Source: Stutzerimonas sp. S1
GTDB lineage: Bacteria; Pseudomonadota; Gammaproteobacteria; Pseudomonadales; Pseudomonadaceae
Assembly: GCF_025966695.1 (NCBI RefSeq)
Contig: NZ_JAOEIY010000001.1
Location: 320,474-384,473, forward strand
Direction of reading: 5' to 3'
DNA length: 64,000 nt
Below, piece by piece: positions 17,966 through 29,491 of the stretch. Under the pieces are notes generated by a model. The model saw only the letters and a list, made by a program, of their open reading frames with translations, made no database searches and was not told where the DNA came from. Position 1 is the stretch's first letter, and every line of letters begins with the position of its first letter. A program made the position numbers and the translations under genes.

Positions 17966-18973
17966 TTGAACGCACCCATAGAACCTCATCGTTTCACCCT
18001 CGAACCCTTTGAAGCCCGCCGCTTCGCCAATCTCTGCGGCCAGTTCGACGAGCATCTGCGCCTGATCGAACAGCGCCTGGAGCTGGAAATCCGCAACCGC
18101 GGCAACCAGTTCGAACTGATCGGCCCGAGCAACGTGGCCAAGTCCGCCGAAAACCTGCTGCGCCGGCTGTACCGGGAGACCAAGACCACCGAACTGTCGC
18201 CGGACATGGTGCATCTGTACCTGCAGGAATCCGGGATGGAAGAGCTGGCCAACCCGAACGCCCACCAAGGCGTCGCCCTGCGCACCAAGAAGGGCATGAT
18301 CCGCCCGCGCGGTGCCAACCAGCAGCGCTACGTCAAGGCCATCCTCGATAACGACATCAACTTCGGCGTCGGCCCGGCCGGTACCGGCAAGACCTACCTC
18401 GCCGTGGCCTGTGCGGTGGACGCGCTGGAGCGTGAGCAGGTGCGCCGCATTCTGCTGGTGCGCCCGGCGGTGGAAGCCGGCGAGAAGCTCGGATTCCTGC
18501 CCGGTGACCTGGCGCAGAAGATCGACCCCTATCTGCGCCCGCTGTACGACGCCCTCTACGAGATGCTCGGCTTCGAGAACGTGGCGCGCCTCATCGAGAA
18601 ACAGGTGATCGAGATCGCGCCGCTGGCCTACATGCGCGGGCGCACGCTGAACAACAGCTTCATCATCCTCGACGAGAGCCAGAACACCACCCAGGAACAG
18701 ATGAAGATGTTCCTCACCCGCATCGGCTTCGGCTCCACCGCGGTGATCACCGGCGATATCACCCAGGTCGACCTGCCACGCGGCACCAAGAGCGGCCTGG
18801 CGCATGTGATCGAGGTGCTCAAGGGCGTCAATGGCATCAGCTTCACCCACTTCCAGCCCAAGGATGTGGTGCGCCATCCACTGGTACAGCGCATCGTCGA
18901 GGCCTACGAGTCGTTCGAGGATCGCCAGGCCCAGACAACCAAGCGAACCGCCCAGGACCAGCGCCATGATTGA
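17966..18973 (+). CDS. ybeZ: PhoH-like NTPase (YbeZ)
   Basis: A 335-residue P-loop ATPase of the PhoH family, linked in E. coli to the YbeY endoribonuclease and RNA metabolism. The N-terminal part (residues 10-75) resembles a KH-like domain; the ATPase core has Walker [12 protein letters not shown], Walker [10 protein letters not shown] and GDITQVDLP. No in-frame ATG exists near the expected N-terminus. The TTG at 17966 yields [20 protein letters not shown], which matches how I recall Pseudomonas homologues beginning, so TTG is taken as start. The end overlaps ybeY by eight bases. Confidence 0.9.
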   Translation: MNAPIEPHRFTLEPFEARRFANLCGQFDEHLRLIEQRLELEIRNRGNQFELIGPSNVAKSAENLLRRLYRETKTTELSPDMVHLYLQESGMEELANPNAHQGVALRTKKGMIRPRGANQQRYVKAILDNDINFGVGPAGTGKTYLAVACAVDALEREQVRRILLVRPAVEAGEKLGFLPGDLAQKIDPYLRPLYDALYEMLGFENVARLIEKQVIEIAPLAYMRGRTLNNSFIILDESQNTTQEQMKMFLTRIGFGSTAVITGDITQVDLPRGTKSGLAHVIEVLKGVNGISFTHFQPKDVVRHPLVQRIVEAYESFEDRQAQTTKRTAQDQRHD

Positions 18974-19448
18974 GCTGGATCTGCAGCTGGCCACTAGCGG
19001 CAGCGCGCCTGCCGCCGCCGAGTTGCAGCGCTGGTGCGAGCTGGCGCTGCGCCAGCGCAGCGGCGATTCCGAGTTGACCATTCGTCTGGTCGACGAAGAC
19101 GAAGGCCGAGAACTGAACCGCACCTGGCGGCACAAGGACTACCCGACCAACGTCCTGTCGTTCCCCGCGGACGTGCCAGACGAACTTCTCGACATCCCGC
19201 TGCTCGGCGATCTGGTGATCTGCGTGCCGGTGGTCGAGCGCGAGGCCGCCGAGCAGGGCAAGCCGCTTGCGGCGCACTGGGCCCACCTGGTCATCCACGG
19301 CTGCCTGCATCTGCTCGGCTACGATCACATCGAGGATGCCGAAGCCGAGGAAATGGAGGAGCTGGAACGCCAGCTGCTGGCCGAGCTCGGGCATCCCGAC
19401 CCCTATGCCGAACTTTCGCCCGAGACGGGCACTGACAAGGACTCTTGA
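18966..19448 (+). CDS. ybeY: Endoribonuclease YbeY
   Basis: A zinc-dependent single-strand endoribonuclease involved in 16S rRNA 3'-end maturation and ribosome quality control. The 160-residue protein has the signature [11 protein letters not shown], whose three histidines bind zinc, plus the preceding [13 protein letters not shown] and LGDLVIC strands. The ATG at 18966 lies within the last codons of the phoH-like gene (eight-base overlap), so the two partners are translationally coupled. Confidence 0.95.
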   Translation: MIELDLQLATSGSAPAAAELQRWCELALRQRSGDSELTIRLVDEDEGRELNRTWRHKDYPTNVLSFPADVPDELLDIPLLGDLVICVPVVEREAAEQGKPLAAHWAHLVIHGCLHLLGYDHIEDAEAEEMEELERQLLAELGHPDPYAELSPETGTDKDS

Positions 19449-19458
19449 GTCGCACACC

Positions 19459-20298
19459 ATGAGCGAAGATCGATCGACCAGCGGGCAGAAGTCCTGGCTG
19501 GAAAAACTCACCCAGGCTTTTGCCCATGAGCCGAAAACGCGGCAGGACCTGCTGGATATCCTGCGCGAAGCCCATCAGAACAAGCTGCTCGACAACGAGG
19601 CGCTGGCCATCGTCGAAGGCGCCATCCAGGTCGCCGACCTGCAGGTGCGCGACATCATGGTGCCGCGCTCGCAGGTGATCAGCATTCGTGCCGACCAGAC
19701 GCCAAAGGAGTTCCTTCCGGCAGTGATTTCGGCTGCGCACTCCCGCTATCCGGTGGTTGGCGAGAGCCTCGACGAAGTGATCGGCGTACTGCTGGCCAAG
19801 GATCTGCTGCCGCTGATCCTCAAGGACGACCAGCACAGCTTCGACATCAAGGACCTGCTGCGTCCGGCGACCTTCGTCCCGGAATCCAAACGCCTCAATG
19901 TGCTGCTGCGCGAATTTCGCGCCAACCACAACCACATGGCCATCGTCATCGACGAATACGGCGGCGTCGCCGGACTGGTGACCATCGAGGACGTGCTCGA
20001 GCAGATCGTTGGCGACATCGAGGACGAGCACGATGTCGAAGAAGACAGCTACATCCGCCCACTGCCCAGCGGCGACTTCCTGGTCAAGGCGCTGACTCCG
20101 ATCGAGAACTTCAACGAGTTCTTCGGCAGCGACTTCTCTGACGACGAGTTCGACACCCTGGCCGGGCTGGTGATGAGTACCTTCGGTCATCTGCCCAAGC
20201 GCAACGAGATCACCGAGATCGACGGCTTCCGCGTCCGCGTGCTCAATGCCGACAGTCGTCGCGTGCACATGCTGCGCGTTACCCGCCTGGCCAGCTAA
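19459..20298 (+). CDS. corC: CorC/YbeX family CBS-domain protein
   Basis: A 279-residue cytosolic protein with two CBS domains (about residues 60-185, with DIMVPRSQVISI and VIDEYGGVAGLVTIEDVLEQIVGDIEDE) and a C-terminal CorC_HlyC transporter-associated domain (about 195-275). It is linked in enterics to magnesium/cobalt efflux and, as YbeX, to ribosome metabolism. It begins ten bases after the ybeY stop. A strong hairpin follows its stop codon before lnt. Confidence 0.92.
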   Translation: MSEDRSTSGQKSWLEKLTQAFAHEPKTRQDLLDILREAHQNKLLDNEALAIVEGAIQVADLQVRDIMVPRSQVISIRADQTPKEFLPAVISAAHSRYPVVGESLDEVIGVLLAKDLLPLILKDDQHSFDIKDLLRPATFVPESKRLNVLLREFRANHNHMAIVIDEYGGVAGLVTIEDVLEQIVGDIEDEHDVEEDSYIRPLPSGDFLVKALTPIENFNEFFGSDFSDDEFDTLAGLVMSTFGHLPKRNEITEIDGFRVRVLNADSRRVHMLRVTRLAS

Positions 20299-20310
20299 GG
20301 TCGTCGTCTT

Positions 20311-20341
20311 CGCCGAGGGCCAGCCGTAACGGCCCTCGGCG
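20311..20341 (+). terminator. Hairpin between corC and lnt (possible attenuator)
   Basis: A perfect 11-bp stem (CGCCGAGGGCC, 20311-20321, with GGCCCTCGGCG, 20331-20341) encloses a 9-base loop. It is not followed by a T run, so it may be a partial terminator or an mRNA-stabilising structure rather than a full stop. Confidence 0.5.
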
Positions 20342-20407
20342 CCCGACTTGCCCCACCACCCCGATTCCCCTTAGCCTGCCCCGCATTTGTCCCCGCAAGG
20401 AACACCG

Positions 20408-21919
20408 ATGCTCTGGATCACCCGCCCCGGCTGGCCGGGCAATCTGCTGGCGCTGGCTGCCGGCGCGCTCACCACGCTGGCGCTGGCACCGTTCGACCTC
20501 TGGCCGTTGGCCCTGCTGTCGATCGCCCTGTTCTACCTCGGTCTGCGCCAACTGGCGCCCAAGGCTGCGGCCGGACGCGGCTGGTGCTACGGCTTCGGCC
20601 TGTTCGCCTCCGGCGTGAGCTGGGTCTACGTCAGCATCCATGACTTCGGTGCAGCTGCGCCGCCGCTGGCCGGGCTGCTGACTCTTGGCTTCGTCGCCGG
20701 GCTGGCACTGTTCTTCGCCCTGCTCGGCTGGCTCTGGGCGCGCTGGTTCAGGCGCGAGCAGGCGCCGCTGGCCGACGCGCTGGCCTTCGCCGCACTCTGG
20801 CTGGCACTCGACGCCCTGCGCGGCTGGATTCTCACCGGTTTTCCCTGGCTCTATGTCGGCTACAGCCAGCTGCATGGACCGCTGGCAGGGCTGGCCCCGC
20901 TGGGTGGCGTCTGGCTGCTGAGCTTTTGCATCGCGCTGAGTGCCGCGCTGCTGGTCAATCTGCCGCATCTGCGTACACACAAGATGCAGCTCGCGGCCGC
21001 TCTGGCACTACTCGCCGCGCCCTGGATCGCCGGATTGGGACTCGGACAGCACGCCTGGACACAGAGCAAAGGCCAGCCGCTGACGGTCGCCGCGGTACAG
21101 GGCAACGTCGCGCAGAGCATGAAGTGGGATCCGAAGAAGCTCGAAATGCAGCTGCTGCTGTATCGCGACATGACCTTCCGCAGCCGCCGCGCCGACCTGA
21201 TCGTCTGGCCGGAAACCGCCGTGCCGATTCTCAAGGAGCACGCCGAAGGTTATCTGCAGATGATGGCGGACTTCAGCCGGCAGCGTAACGCCGCACTGAT
21301 CACTGGCGTGCCGGTTCGCCAGCCCAACGCGGCTGGCGAGCTGCGCTACTACAACGGGCTGACCTCCGTCGGCTCAGGTGCTGGCACCTATCTGAAACAG
21401 AAGCTGGTGCCGTTCGGTGAATACGTGCCACTGCAGGAAGTCCTGCGCGGACTGATCGCCTTCTTCGACCTGCCGATGTCCGATTTCGCCCGCGGCGAAC
21501 CGGGCCAGCCATTGCTGCAGGCCAAGGGGCTGCAGATCGCGCCTTATATTTGCTACGAAGTGGTCTATCCGGAATTCGCCGCAGGCCTGGCGGCTCAGAG
21601 CGAGCTGCTGCTCACGGTGAGCAACGATGCCTGGTTCGGCCGCTCCATCGGCCCGCTGCAGCACCTGCAGATGGCACAGATGCGGGCCCTGGAGGCCGGA
21701 CGCTGGATGATCCGCGCCACTAACAATGGCATCACCGTGCTGATCGACCCCTACGGGCGCATCACCGAGCAGGTTCCGCAGTTCGAGGAAGCGGTGCTGT
21801 ACGGCGAGGTCACGCCGATGCAGGGACTGACACCCTATCTGCAATGGCGCTCCTGGCCGCTGATCGCCCTGTGCGGGCTGTTACTAGCGTGGGCCTTGCT
21901 GGCTCGGCGCAAAGCCTAG
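20408..21919 (+). CDS. lnt: Apolipoprotein N-acyltransferase
   Basis: Adds the third acyl chain to the N-terminal cysteine of lipoproteins in the inner membrane, which lets them enter the Lol pathway. The 503-residue protein has about six N-terminal membrane helices followed by a periplasmic carbon-nitrogen hydrolase domain. The catalytic triad is visible as Glu269 in VWPETAVP, Lys330 in YLKQKLVPFGEY and Cys382 in YICYEVVYPE. A final membrane helix precedes the C-terminus. The ATG at 20408 follows AAGGA; an upstream in-frame TTG is less likely. Confidence 0.96.
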   Translation: MLWITRPGWPGNLLALAAGALTTLALAPFDLWPLALLSIALFYLGLRQLAPKAAAGRGWCYGFGLFASGVSWVYVSIHDFGAAAPPLAGLLTLGFVAGLALFFALLGWLWARWFRREQAPLADALAFAALWLALDALRGWILTGFPWLYVGYSQLHGPLAGLAPLGGVWLLSFCIALSAALLVNLPHLRTHKMQLAAALALLAAPWIAGLGLGQHAWTQSKGQPLTVAAVQGNVAQSMKWDPKKLEMQLLLYRDMTFRSRRADLIVWPETAVPILKEHAEGYLQMMADFSRQRNAALITGVPVRQPNAAGELRYYNGLTSVGSGAGTYLKQKLVPFGEYVPLQEVLRGLIAFFDLPMSDFARGEPGQPLLQAKGLQIAPYICYEVVYPEFAAGLAAQSELLLTVSNDAWFGRSIGPLQHLQMAQMRALEAGRWMIRATNNGITVLIDPYGRITEQVPQFEEAVLYGEVTPMQGLTPYLQWRSWPLIALCGLLLAWALLARRKA

Positions 21920-21928
21920 GCCCAGTGT

Positions 21929-22690
21929 TCAGCGATACAGCAGGGGATAGACCAGCATGCCCAACGCCTCGTTGAGCAACAGGCTGCTCTGCCAGACCAC
22001 CTTGGCCTCCGGCAGCCAGCCGCCGAATGGCCGCCCGTGCGGCACGCCGATGAAACCCACCGGCGCGGCGACGACCTCGATGCCGTTCTGCTCGAAGCAC
22101 CAGCGCGAGCGCACCATGTGCGCGGCCGAGGTGACCAGCACCACCCTCTCGATGCCCGCTGCCTTGAGCATCTCAGCGCTATAGAAGGCATTCTCCCAGG
22201 TGGTACGACTGCGCTCCTCCAGCCAGCGGGTCGCTACCCCGAAATCCTGTTGCAGTACCTGAGCACCGATCAACGCTTCGCTCGGCGGCTGGCCAAAATG
22301 CAGCCCGCCGCTGGTGAGGATCGGCAGTCCCGACACCTTGGCCAGCCGCGAGGCATAGCGCAGCCGCTCCAGCGCGGTGTAGCCAGGCTGATCCGCCCCC
22401 CAGGCCGGATCGGCCTGTTCACGACCGGCGCCAAGCACAACGATCGCACCAGCCCGCTCGCCAAGCACCGGCCACTGCTCTTCCGGCAGCGCCGCCTCGC
22501 GCTCGATCAGGCGTGCAGCCCACTCTAGCGTGACCGGCAGGCTGGTCAGCCACAGGCCGCCAAATCCGAGGATGAAGCACAAAGCAGCTAGCCGTGGTGC
22601 GCGCCGCCGCAGCCACCACGCAGCGAGCAACAGCAGCAGCAAACCGCCCGGCGGCAGCAATAGTTGTTTGACGATATAGCGAAGCGGCAT
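21929..22690 (-). CDS. YdcF/ElyC family DUF218 envelope protein
   Basis: A 253-residue protein with two N-terminal membrane helices (about residues 8-55) and a DUF218 domain carrying AGAIVVLGAG, LTSGG, EERSRTTWENAF and VLVTSAAHMVRS. These are the core motifs of the SanA/ElyC/YdcF family. E. coli ElyC affects peptidoglycan precursor recycling under cold stress, so an envelope role is likely but unproven here. It is convergent with lnt, with nine bases between stops. Confidence 0.85.
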   Translation of the reverse strand: MPLRYIVKQLLLPPGGLLLLLLAAWWLRRRAPRLAALCFILGFGGLWLTSLPVTLEWAARLIEREAALPEEQWPVLGERAGAIVVLGAGREQADPAWGADQPGYTALERLRYASRLAKVSGLPILTSGGLHFGQPPSEALIGAQVLQQDFGVATRWLEERSRTTWENAFYSAEMLKAAGIERVVLVTSAAHMVRSRWCFEQNGIEVVAAPVGFIGVPHGRPFGGWLPEAKVVWQSSLLLNEALGMLVYPLLYR

Positions 22691-22752
22691 GCGGTACCCC
22701 CGTGACGATACCGCGCAACTCTACGTTGCCCACGCCACACTCGCTATGCCAC

Positions 22753-23202
22753 TCAATGACGACGGTAGGAAAACAGCCGCTGGCGCGCGCGCAACAGTTG
22801 CGAACCGCACACCGGGCAGATCGCCGGCCCAGGCCCTTCCGGCCAGTGCACCTCGCTATTGCACAAAGCGCAGCTCAACGTTTGCTGCAATGACAGCGGC
22901 ACGTGCTTGCCACGTCCACCATGACGGCCACGCGGGACGCTGCGCAACGAAGGCCGCAGCGCTTGCCGTGAAAGATGCTCCTGTTCTTCGGCGGCAGCAT
23001 GCCAGCCAGAGAGCCATTGCGAATCGCGCTGCAGATAGGCGCGGATCAGTTCAAATTCGGCGGGAGTCAGTCCACGGACTTCCAGTTCCGCATCTCCGGC
23101 TTCCCCCGCAGCCGCAACGCGCTCTGCCTCCTCCAGCGCCTGCGACAGACGGTGCAGTACACGCCCGTAAAGACTGTCTTCTTCTGAGGGCTCTTTACCC
23201 AT
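22753..23202 (-). CDS. Zinc-ribbon protein of the YbeL/DUF1451 family
   Basis: A 149-residue protein whose N-terminal two thirds are helical and charged, and whose C-terminus contains a zinc ribbon with cysteine pairs CALC and CPVC about 23 residues apart, joined by VHWPEGPGPAI. That pattern fits the YbeL-like family, of unknown function. In E. coli, ybeL also lies near leuS, and here leuS starts divergently 256 bases away, which supports the call. Confidence 0.82.
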   Translation of the reverse strand: MGKEPSEEDSLYGRVLHRLSQALEEAERVAAAGEAGDAELEVRGLTPAEFELIRAYLQRDSQWLSGWHAAAEEQEHLSRQALRPSLRSVPRGRHGGRGKHVPLSLQQTLSCALCNSEVHWPEGPGPAICPVCGSQLLRARQRLFSYRRH

Positions 23203-23314
23203 GATTCACCTCGCTTTCATCCCGCCCCCATTGAAAGCGTAGCTCAGAGTTCACCGCCTACTCCGTCAACGACGGACGGCACTCCGCCACAGTCGGCAAA
23301 TCGGGTTTCCCTAG

Positions 23315-26065
<2,751 letters not shown>

Positions 26066-26108
26066 TTCGGTCCCGGCGCCTGCGCCGGGCCTGCGAGGGG
26101 ATAACAAG

Positions 26109-26714
26109 ATGAACAAACGGAATCTGGTGGTGCTGAGTCTGACATTGCTGCTGAGCGCCTGTGGCTTCCAGCTGCGCGGCACCGGCGACGTCGAGTTCGG
26201 CCTCAAGGAACTCGACCTGCAATCGCGCAACAGCTACGGCGAGACGCGCAAGCAGCTCAAGCAGGTCCTCGAAAGCAACGACGTACACGTGCATGCTGGC
26301 GCACCCTACAGTCTCAATCTGGTAAAGGAGTCGGAGCGTCGGCGAACCGCCAGCTACACCAGCTCGGCACGCAGTGCCGAATACGAGCTGACCAGTACCC
26401 TCGATTACCAGTTCCGTGGTCCGCAGAACCTGCTGCTGCTCGAAGACAGCATCGAAGTGCAGAAAGTCTATGTGCATGACAGCAACAACCTGATCGGTAG
26501 CGACCAGGAAGCCGCCCAGCTGCGCCAGGAAATTCGTCGCGAGCTGGTCCAGCAACTGGTGCTGCGCATTCAGCGCATCACCCCCGCGCAACTCGATGCA
26601 CTTCAGCAGGCCGCCGAGGCCAAAGCTCGCGCCGAGGCAGAAGCACTCGAGGCAGCACGCCGCGCGCAGGATGCGCAGCCGCAGCAATCGCCGATCGAAC
26701 TGCCGATGCAGTAA
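26109..26714 (+). CDS. lptE: LPS-assembly lipoprotein LptE
   Basis: An outer-membrane lipoprotein that plugs the LptD barrel and helps place lipopolysaccharide on the cell surface. The 201-residue precursor has a lipobox LLSAC followed by GFQLRG, the classic LptE N-terminus, and alternates beta strands with helices. The last 45 residues form an unusually long Ala/Glu/Gln-rich tail that looks helical or disordered. Position between leuS and holA is the conserved one. AGGGGATAACAAG precedes the start. Confidence 0.95.
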   Translation: MNKRNLVVLSLTLLLSACGFQLRGTGDVEFGLKELDLQSRNSYGETRKQLKQVLESNDVHVHAGAPYSLNLVKESERRRTASYTSSARSAEYELTSTLDYQFRGPQNLLLLEDSIEVQKVYVHDSNNLIGSDQEAAQLRQEIRRELVQQLVLRIQRITPAQLDALQQAAEAKARAEAEALEAARRAQDAQPQQSPIELPMQ

Positions 26715-26721
26715 GCCGCAC

Positions 26722-26743
26722 AGGCGCGCGGCAAAGCGCGCCT
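26722..26743 (+). other. Intercistronic hairpin between lptE and holA
   Basis: AGGCGCGC (26722-26729) pairs perfectly with GCGCGCCT (26736-26743) around a 6-base loop. It ends 13 bases before the holA ATG, where no clear Shine-Dalgarno sequence is seen. No T run follows. It could tune holA translation or mRNA stability. Confidence 0.35.
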
Positions 26744-26756
26744 CTCGCGCCTCCCT

Positions 26757-27788
26757 ATGAAGCTCACTCCCGCCCAACTTGCCAAACACCTGCAAGGCCC
26801 GCTGGCTCCGGTCTATGTGGTCAGCGGTGACGAGCACCTGCTCTGCCAGGAAGCCTGCGATGCAATTCGCGCAGCAACGCGTGCGCAAGGCTTCAGCGAG
26901 CGCCAGGTATTCAACGCCGAAAGCGGATTCGACTGGAGCCAGCTGATCGAGGCCGGCGCCAGCCTTTCGCTGTTTGCCGAGAAGCGCCTGCTGGAGCTGC
27001 GCGTCCCCAACGGCAAGCCGGGCGACAAAGGAGCGGCGGCCTTGCTGGAATATCTGGCCCGGCCCGCCGAAGACACCGTGTTGCTGGTCAGCCTGCCCAA
27101 GCTCGACGGCAGCACGCAGAAGACCAAGTGGGCGAAGGCTCTGATCGACGGCAAGGACGTGCAGTTCCTGCAGATCTGGCCAGTGGACGCCGCGCAGCTT
27201 CCGCAGTGGATTCGCCAGCGTCTCGCTCAAGCCGGACTGTCGGCCGACCAGGAAGCGGTGGAGCTGATCGCAGCACGGGTCGAGGGCAACTTGCTGGCCG
27301 CTGCTCAGGAAATCGAGAAGCTCAAGCTGCTGGCCGAAGGAGGCCAGGTGAGCGCAGCGACGGTGCAGGCGGCAGTGGCCGACAGTGCTCGTTACGATGT
27401 TTTCGGCCTTATCGATGCCGCCCTGCTTGGGCACGCAGCCCATGCCCTGCACATGCTCGACGGTCTGCGCGGCGAAGGCGTGGAAGCGCCGGTGATTCTC
27501 TGGGCCCTGGCGCGCGAGGTACGCCTGCTTGCCAATATCGCCCAGCAGCATAGCCAGGGCACGCCCTTGGACCGCGCATTCAGCCAGGCGCGTCCGCCCG
27601 TATGGGACAAGCGTCGACCGCTGGTTTCCAAGGCGTTGCAGCGCCATAGCGTCGCCGGCTGGAATCAGCTGCTCATGGCGGCGCAACGCATCGACGCGCA
27701 GGTCAAGGGGCAGGCCGAAGGGGACCCCTGGATAGGTCTGACCCAATTATGTCTGCACCTCGCCGGCAAGCGCCTCGGTATTGCCTGA
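26757..27788 (+). CDS. holA: DNA polymerase III subunit delta
   Basis: The delta subunit of the clamp loader, which opens the beta clamp. The 343-residue protein has the AAA+-like fold without Walker motifs, beginning MKLTPAQLAKHLQGPLAPVYVVSGDE, recognised by its PVYVVSGDEHLL core. It contains FNAESGFDWSQL and the C-terminal collar region YDVFGLIDAALLG and SLFAEKRLLELR. Length and position after lptE fit the family. Confidence 0.96.
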   Translation: MKLTPAQLAKHLQGPLAPVYVVSGDEHLLCQEACDAIRAATRAQGFSERQVFNAESGFDWSQLIEAGASLSLFAEKRLLELRVPNGKPGDKGAAALLEYLARPAEDTVLLVSLPKLDGSTQKTKWAKALIDGKDVQFLQIWPVDAAQLPQWIRQRLAQAGLSADQEAVELIAARVEGNLLAAAQEIEKLKLLAEGGQVSAATVQAAVADSARYDVFGLIDAALLGHAAHALHMLDGLRGEGVEAPVILWALAREVRLLANIAQQHSQGTPLDRAFSQARPPVWDKRRPLVSKALQRHSVAGWNQLLMAAQRIDAQVKGQAEGDPWIGLTQLCLHLAGKRLGIA

Positions 27789-27834
27789 CCCTATCAGCAC
27801 ACCTGAAACGCTCGCGCACAATGCTCACCACCAG

Positions 27835-27862
27835 TGGACATTTTTTGCACAGCGCCTATGAT
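27835..27862 (+). promoter_or_regulatory. Sigma-70 promoter of arfA
   Basis: TGGACA (27835-27840, 5 of 6 to TTGACA) and TATGAT (27857-27862, 5 of 6 to TATAAT) are spaced by 16 bases. The predicted transcript begins about 28 bases before the arfA ATG, in the short gap after holA. Confidence 0.7.
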
Positions 27863-27897
27863 GCGCTCGCCTGCTCGATCCACATGAGGGCATCACC

Positions 27898-28056
27898 ATG
27901 AGCAAGAGTCGCAAGCACGCCAACAAGGCCAAACGCCTGGTGGCGCAACCGCTGTTCCGCAGCCGCCAGGAAACGCCGAAGAAAGGCAAAGGCAGCTACC
28001 GTCGCGAAGCCTCCCAGTCCACCAACTGGGAGGCTTCGGTCCTTCTGGCGGGCTAA
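27898..28056 (+). CDS. arfA: Alternative ribosome-rescue factor ArfA
   Basis: A 52-residue basic protein. ArfA binds ribosomes stalled on mRNAs lacking a stop codon and recruits release factor 2, backing up tmRNA. The family core PLFRSRQETPKKGKGSYRRE followed by NWEAS matches ArfA, including the KGKGSY anchor that fills the empty mRNA channel. The start ATG follows GAGGG. A 14-bp perfect stem-loop lies inside the last third of the frame, as known for E. coli arfA, where it makes the mRNA nonstop so that tmRNA controls the protein. A lytic transglycosylase gene follows. Confidence 0.92.
   Translation: MSKSRKHANKAKRLVAQPLFRSRQETPKKGKGSYRREASQSTNWEASVLLAG
28005..28038 (+). promoter_or_regulatory. 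In-frame hairpin within arfA (nonstop-mRNA regulatory element)
   Basis: A perfect 14-bp inverted repeat (28005-28018 with 28025-28038, CGAAGCCTCCCAGT and its complement) encloses the loop CCACCA and begins at codon 36, well before the TAA at 28054. Only a weak T-rich stretch follows (GGTCCTTCTGG). It could act as an RNase III target or an intrinsic terminator, either of which leaves a stopless message. It is also the only hairpin seen before the next gene. Confidence 0.8.
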
Positions 28057-28118
28057 AACGCCAAGTCCGGCAAAGCGTGTTAAGGTTTGCGACCGACGAC
28101 ACACTCCGAGATTGCTGC

Positions 28119-29402
28119 ATGCTTTACCCCTTCGTTCCCGTTCTGCTGCTACGCTCGCTGGTCGCCGGTGCGGCGCTTAGCCTGGTCGTGGCCTGCGCTG
28201 CCGAACCGCTGGCACAAGCGGCACTAACTGACAGCCGCCAATCTTCCGCTCCAATCGCCGGCAGCGACGTCGAGGCCACCCCACACCTCAGTTTTAGCGA
28301 ATGGCGCGAGCAATTCCGGAGCGAGGCCTTGGCCGCCGGCATTTCCCCCGAGCTGTTCGATCAGGCCTTCGCCGGGGTCAGCCCAGATCCCGGCGTGATT
28401 GCCGCTGATCGCAGTCAGCCCGAATTCACTCGCCCCGTCTGGCAATACCTCGACGGAGCGCTCTCCACACAGCGCGTGCGCAGCGGGCAACAATTGCTCA
28501 AAGAGCATCGCACAACGCTGGAGCGGATCGAGGCACTCTATGGAGTCGATCGCCAAACGCTGGTGGCGATCTGGGGCCTGGAGAGCAGCTTTGGTCAGAT
28601 CCAGGGCGACAAGTCGGTGGTTCGCTCACTGGCCACTCTCGCCCATGAAGGTCGCCGCCCGCAATTTGCCAAGAGCCAGCTGATTGCGGCGTTGCAGATA
28701 CTGCAGAGTGGAGACATCCGCATAGAACAGATGCGTGGCTCCTGGGCCGGCGCGATGGGGCAGACTCAGTTCATCCCAACGACCTATAACACCCACGCTG
28801 TCGATTTCGATGGCGATGGGCGTCGTGACATCTGGAACAGCGCAGCCGATGCTCTGGCCTCGGCTGCTCATTACCTGCAGGCGTCCGGCTGGCAGCAAGG
28901 CCAGCCCTGGGGCTTCGAAGTCAGCCTGCCCGAGGCGTTCGACTACGCGCTGGCGGACGCGGAGCTACGCAAGCCACTCGCCGAATGGCGCCGTCTGGGC
29001 CTGCGCGGCGTGCCGCAGGGGCAGGACGAACGCACCGCGAGCCTGCTACTGCCCGCAGGGCACCGCGGGCCAGCGTTTCTCGTGACGGACAACTTCCGCG
29101 CCATTTTGCGTTACAACAATTCATCCGCCTATGCCTTGGCCATCGGGTTGCTCGGCGAACGCTTCCAGGGTGGCGGCGAGATCGCCGCAGGCTGGCCACG
29201 CGGCGAACAGCCATTGAGCCGCTCCGAGCGACTGGAACTGCAAGAACGCCTCGACCGCCAGGGTTTCAACCCCGGCAAGCCCGACGGCATCATCGGCGCC
29301 AACACACGCAAGGCCATTCGCGGCTTCCAGCAGCAGTTGGGCTGGCCAGCGGACGGCCACCCCAACCAGGAACTCCTAGGCCGGCTCCGCGCCCAGCCGT
29401 GA
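28119..29402 (+). CDS. Lytic murein transglycosylase with peptidoglycan-binding domain (MltB/SltB family)
   Basis: A 427-residue exported enzyme that cleaves the glycan strand of peptidoglycan, forming 1,6-anhydro-muramyl ends. The N-terminal hydrophobic region ends in VVACAAEP, which could be a lipobox (cysteine about residue 27) or a signal peptidase site. Residues about 65-340 form the SLT_2 domain with the catalytic glutamate in AIWGLESSFGQIQGD and AGAMGQTQFIPTTY. Residues about 365-425 are a PG_binding_1 domain ending in DGIIGANTRKAIRGFQ. A strong bidirectional terminator lies 28 bases after its stop. Confidence 0.92.
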   Translation: MLYPFVPVLLLRSLVAGAALSLVVACAAEPLAQAALTDSRQSSAPIAGSDVEATPHLSFSEWREQFRSEALAAGISPELFDQAFAGVSPDPGVIAADRSQPEFTRPVWQYLDGALSTQRVRSGQQLLKEHRTTLERIEALYGVDRQTLVAIWGLESSFGQIQGDKSVVRSLATLAHEGRRPQFAKSQLIAALQILQSGDIRIEQMRGSWAGAMGQTQFIPTTYNTHAVDFDGDGRRDIWNSAADALASAAHYLQASGWQQGQPWGFEVSLPEAFDYALADAELRKPLAEWRRLGLRGVPQGQDERTASLLLPAGHRGPAFLVTDNFRAILRYNNSSAYALAIGLLGERFQGGGEIAAGWPRGEQPLSRSERLELQERLDRQGFNPGKPDGIIGANTRKAIRGFQQQLGWPADGHPNQELLGRLRAQP

Positions 29403-29429
29403 TCCTCTAGGTGACATCCGACATGCACA

Positions 29430-29458
29430 AAAAAGCCCTGCCATTGGCAGGGCTTTTT
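29430..29458 (+). terminator. Bidirectional rho-independent terminator
   Basis: AAAAAGCCCTGCC (29430-29442) pairs perfectly with GGCAGGGCTTTTT (29446-29458) around a 3-base loop. The T run ends the transglycosylase transcript on plus, and the A run serves as a T run for the convergent gene at 29492-29836 on minus. Confidence 0.93.
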
Positions 29459-29491
29459 ACTGCTTGACCAGCGCGGCTGGCTGCCAGCCGC

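Noticed and set aside
28077-28118. Longer start for the lytic transglycosylase overlapping the arfA 3' region
   Set aside because: It would add a polar 14-residue leader before the signal peptide; ATG 28119 places the hydrophobic segment at the N-terminus.
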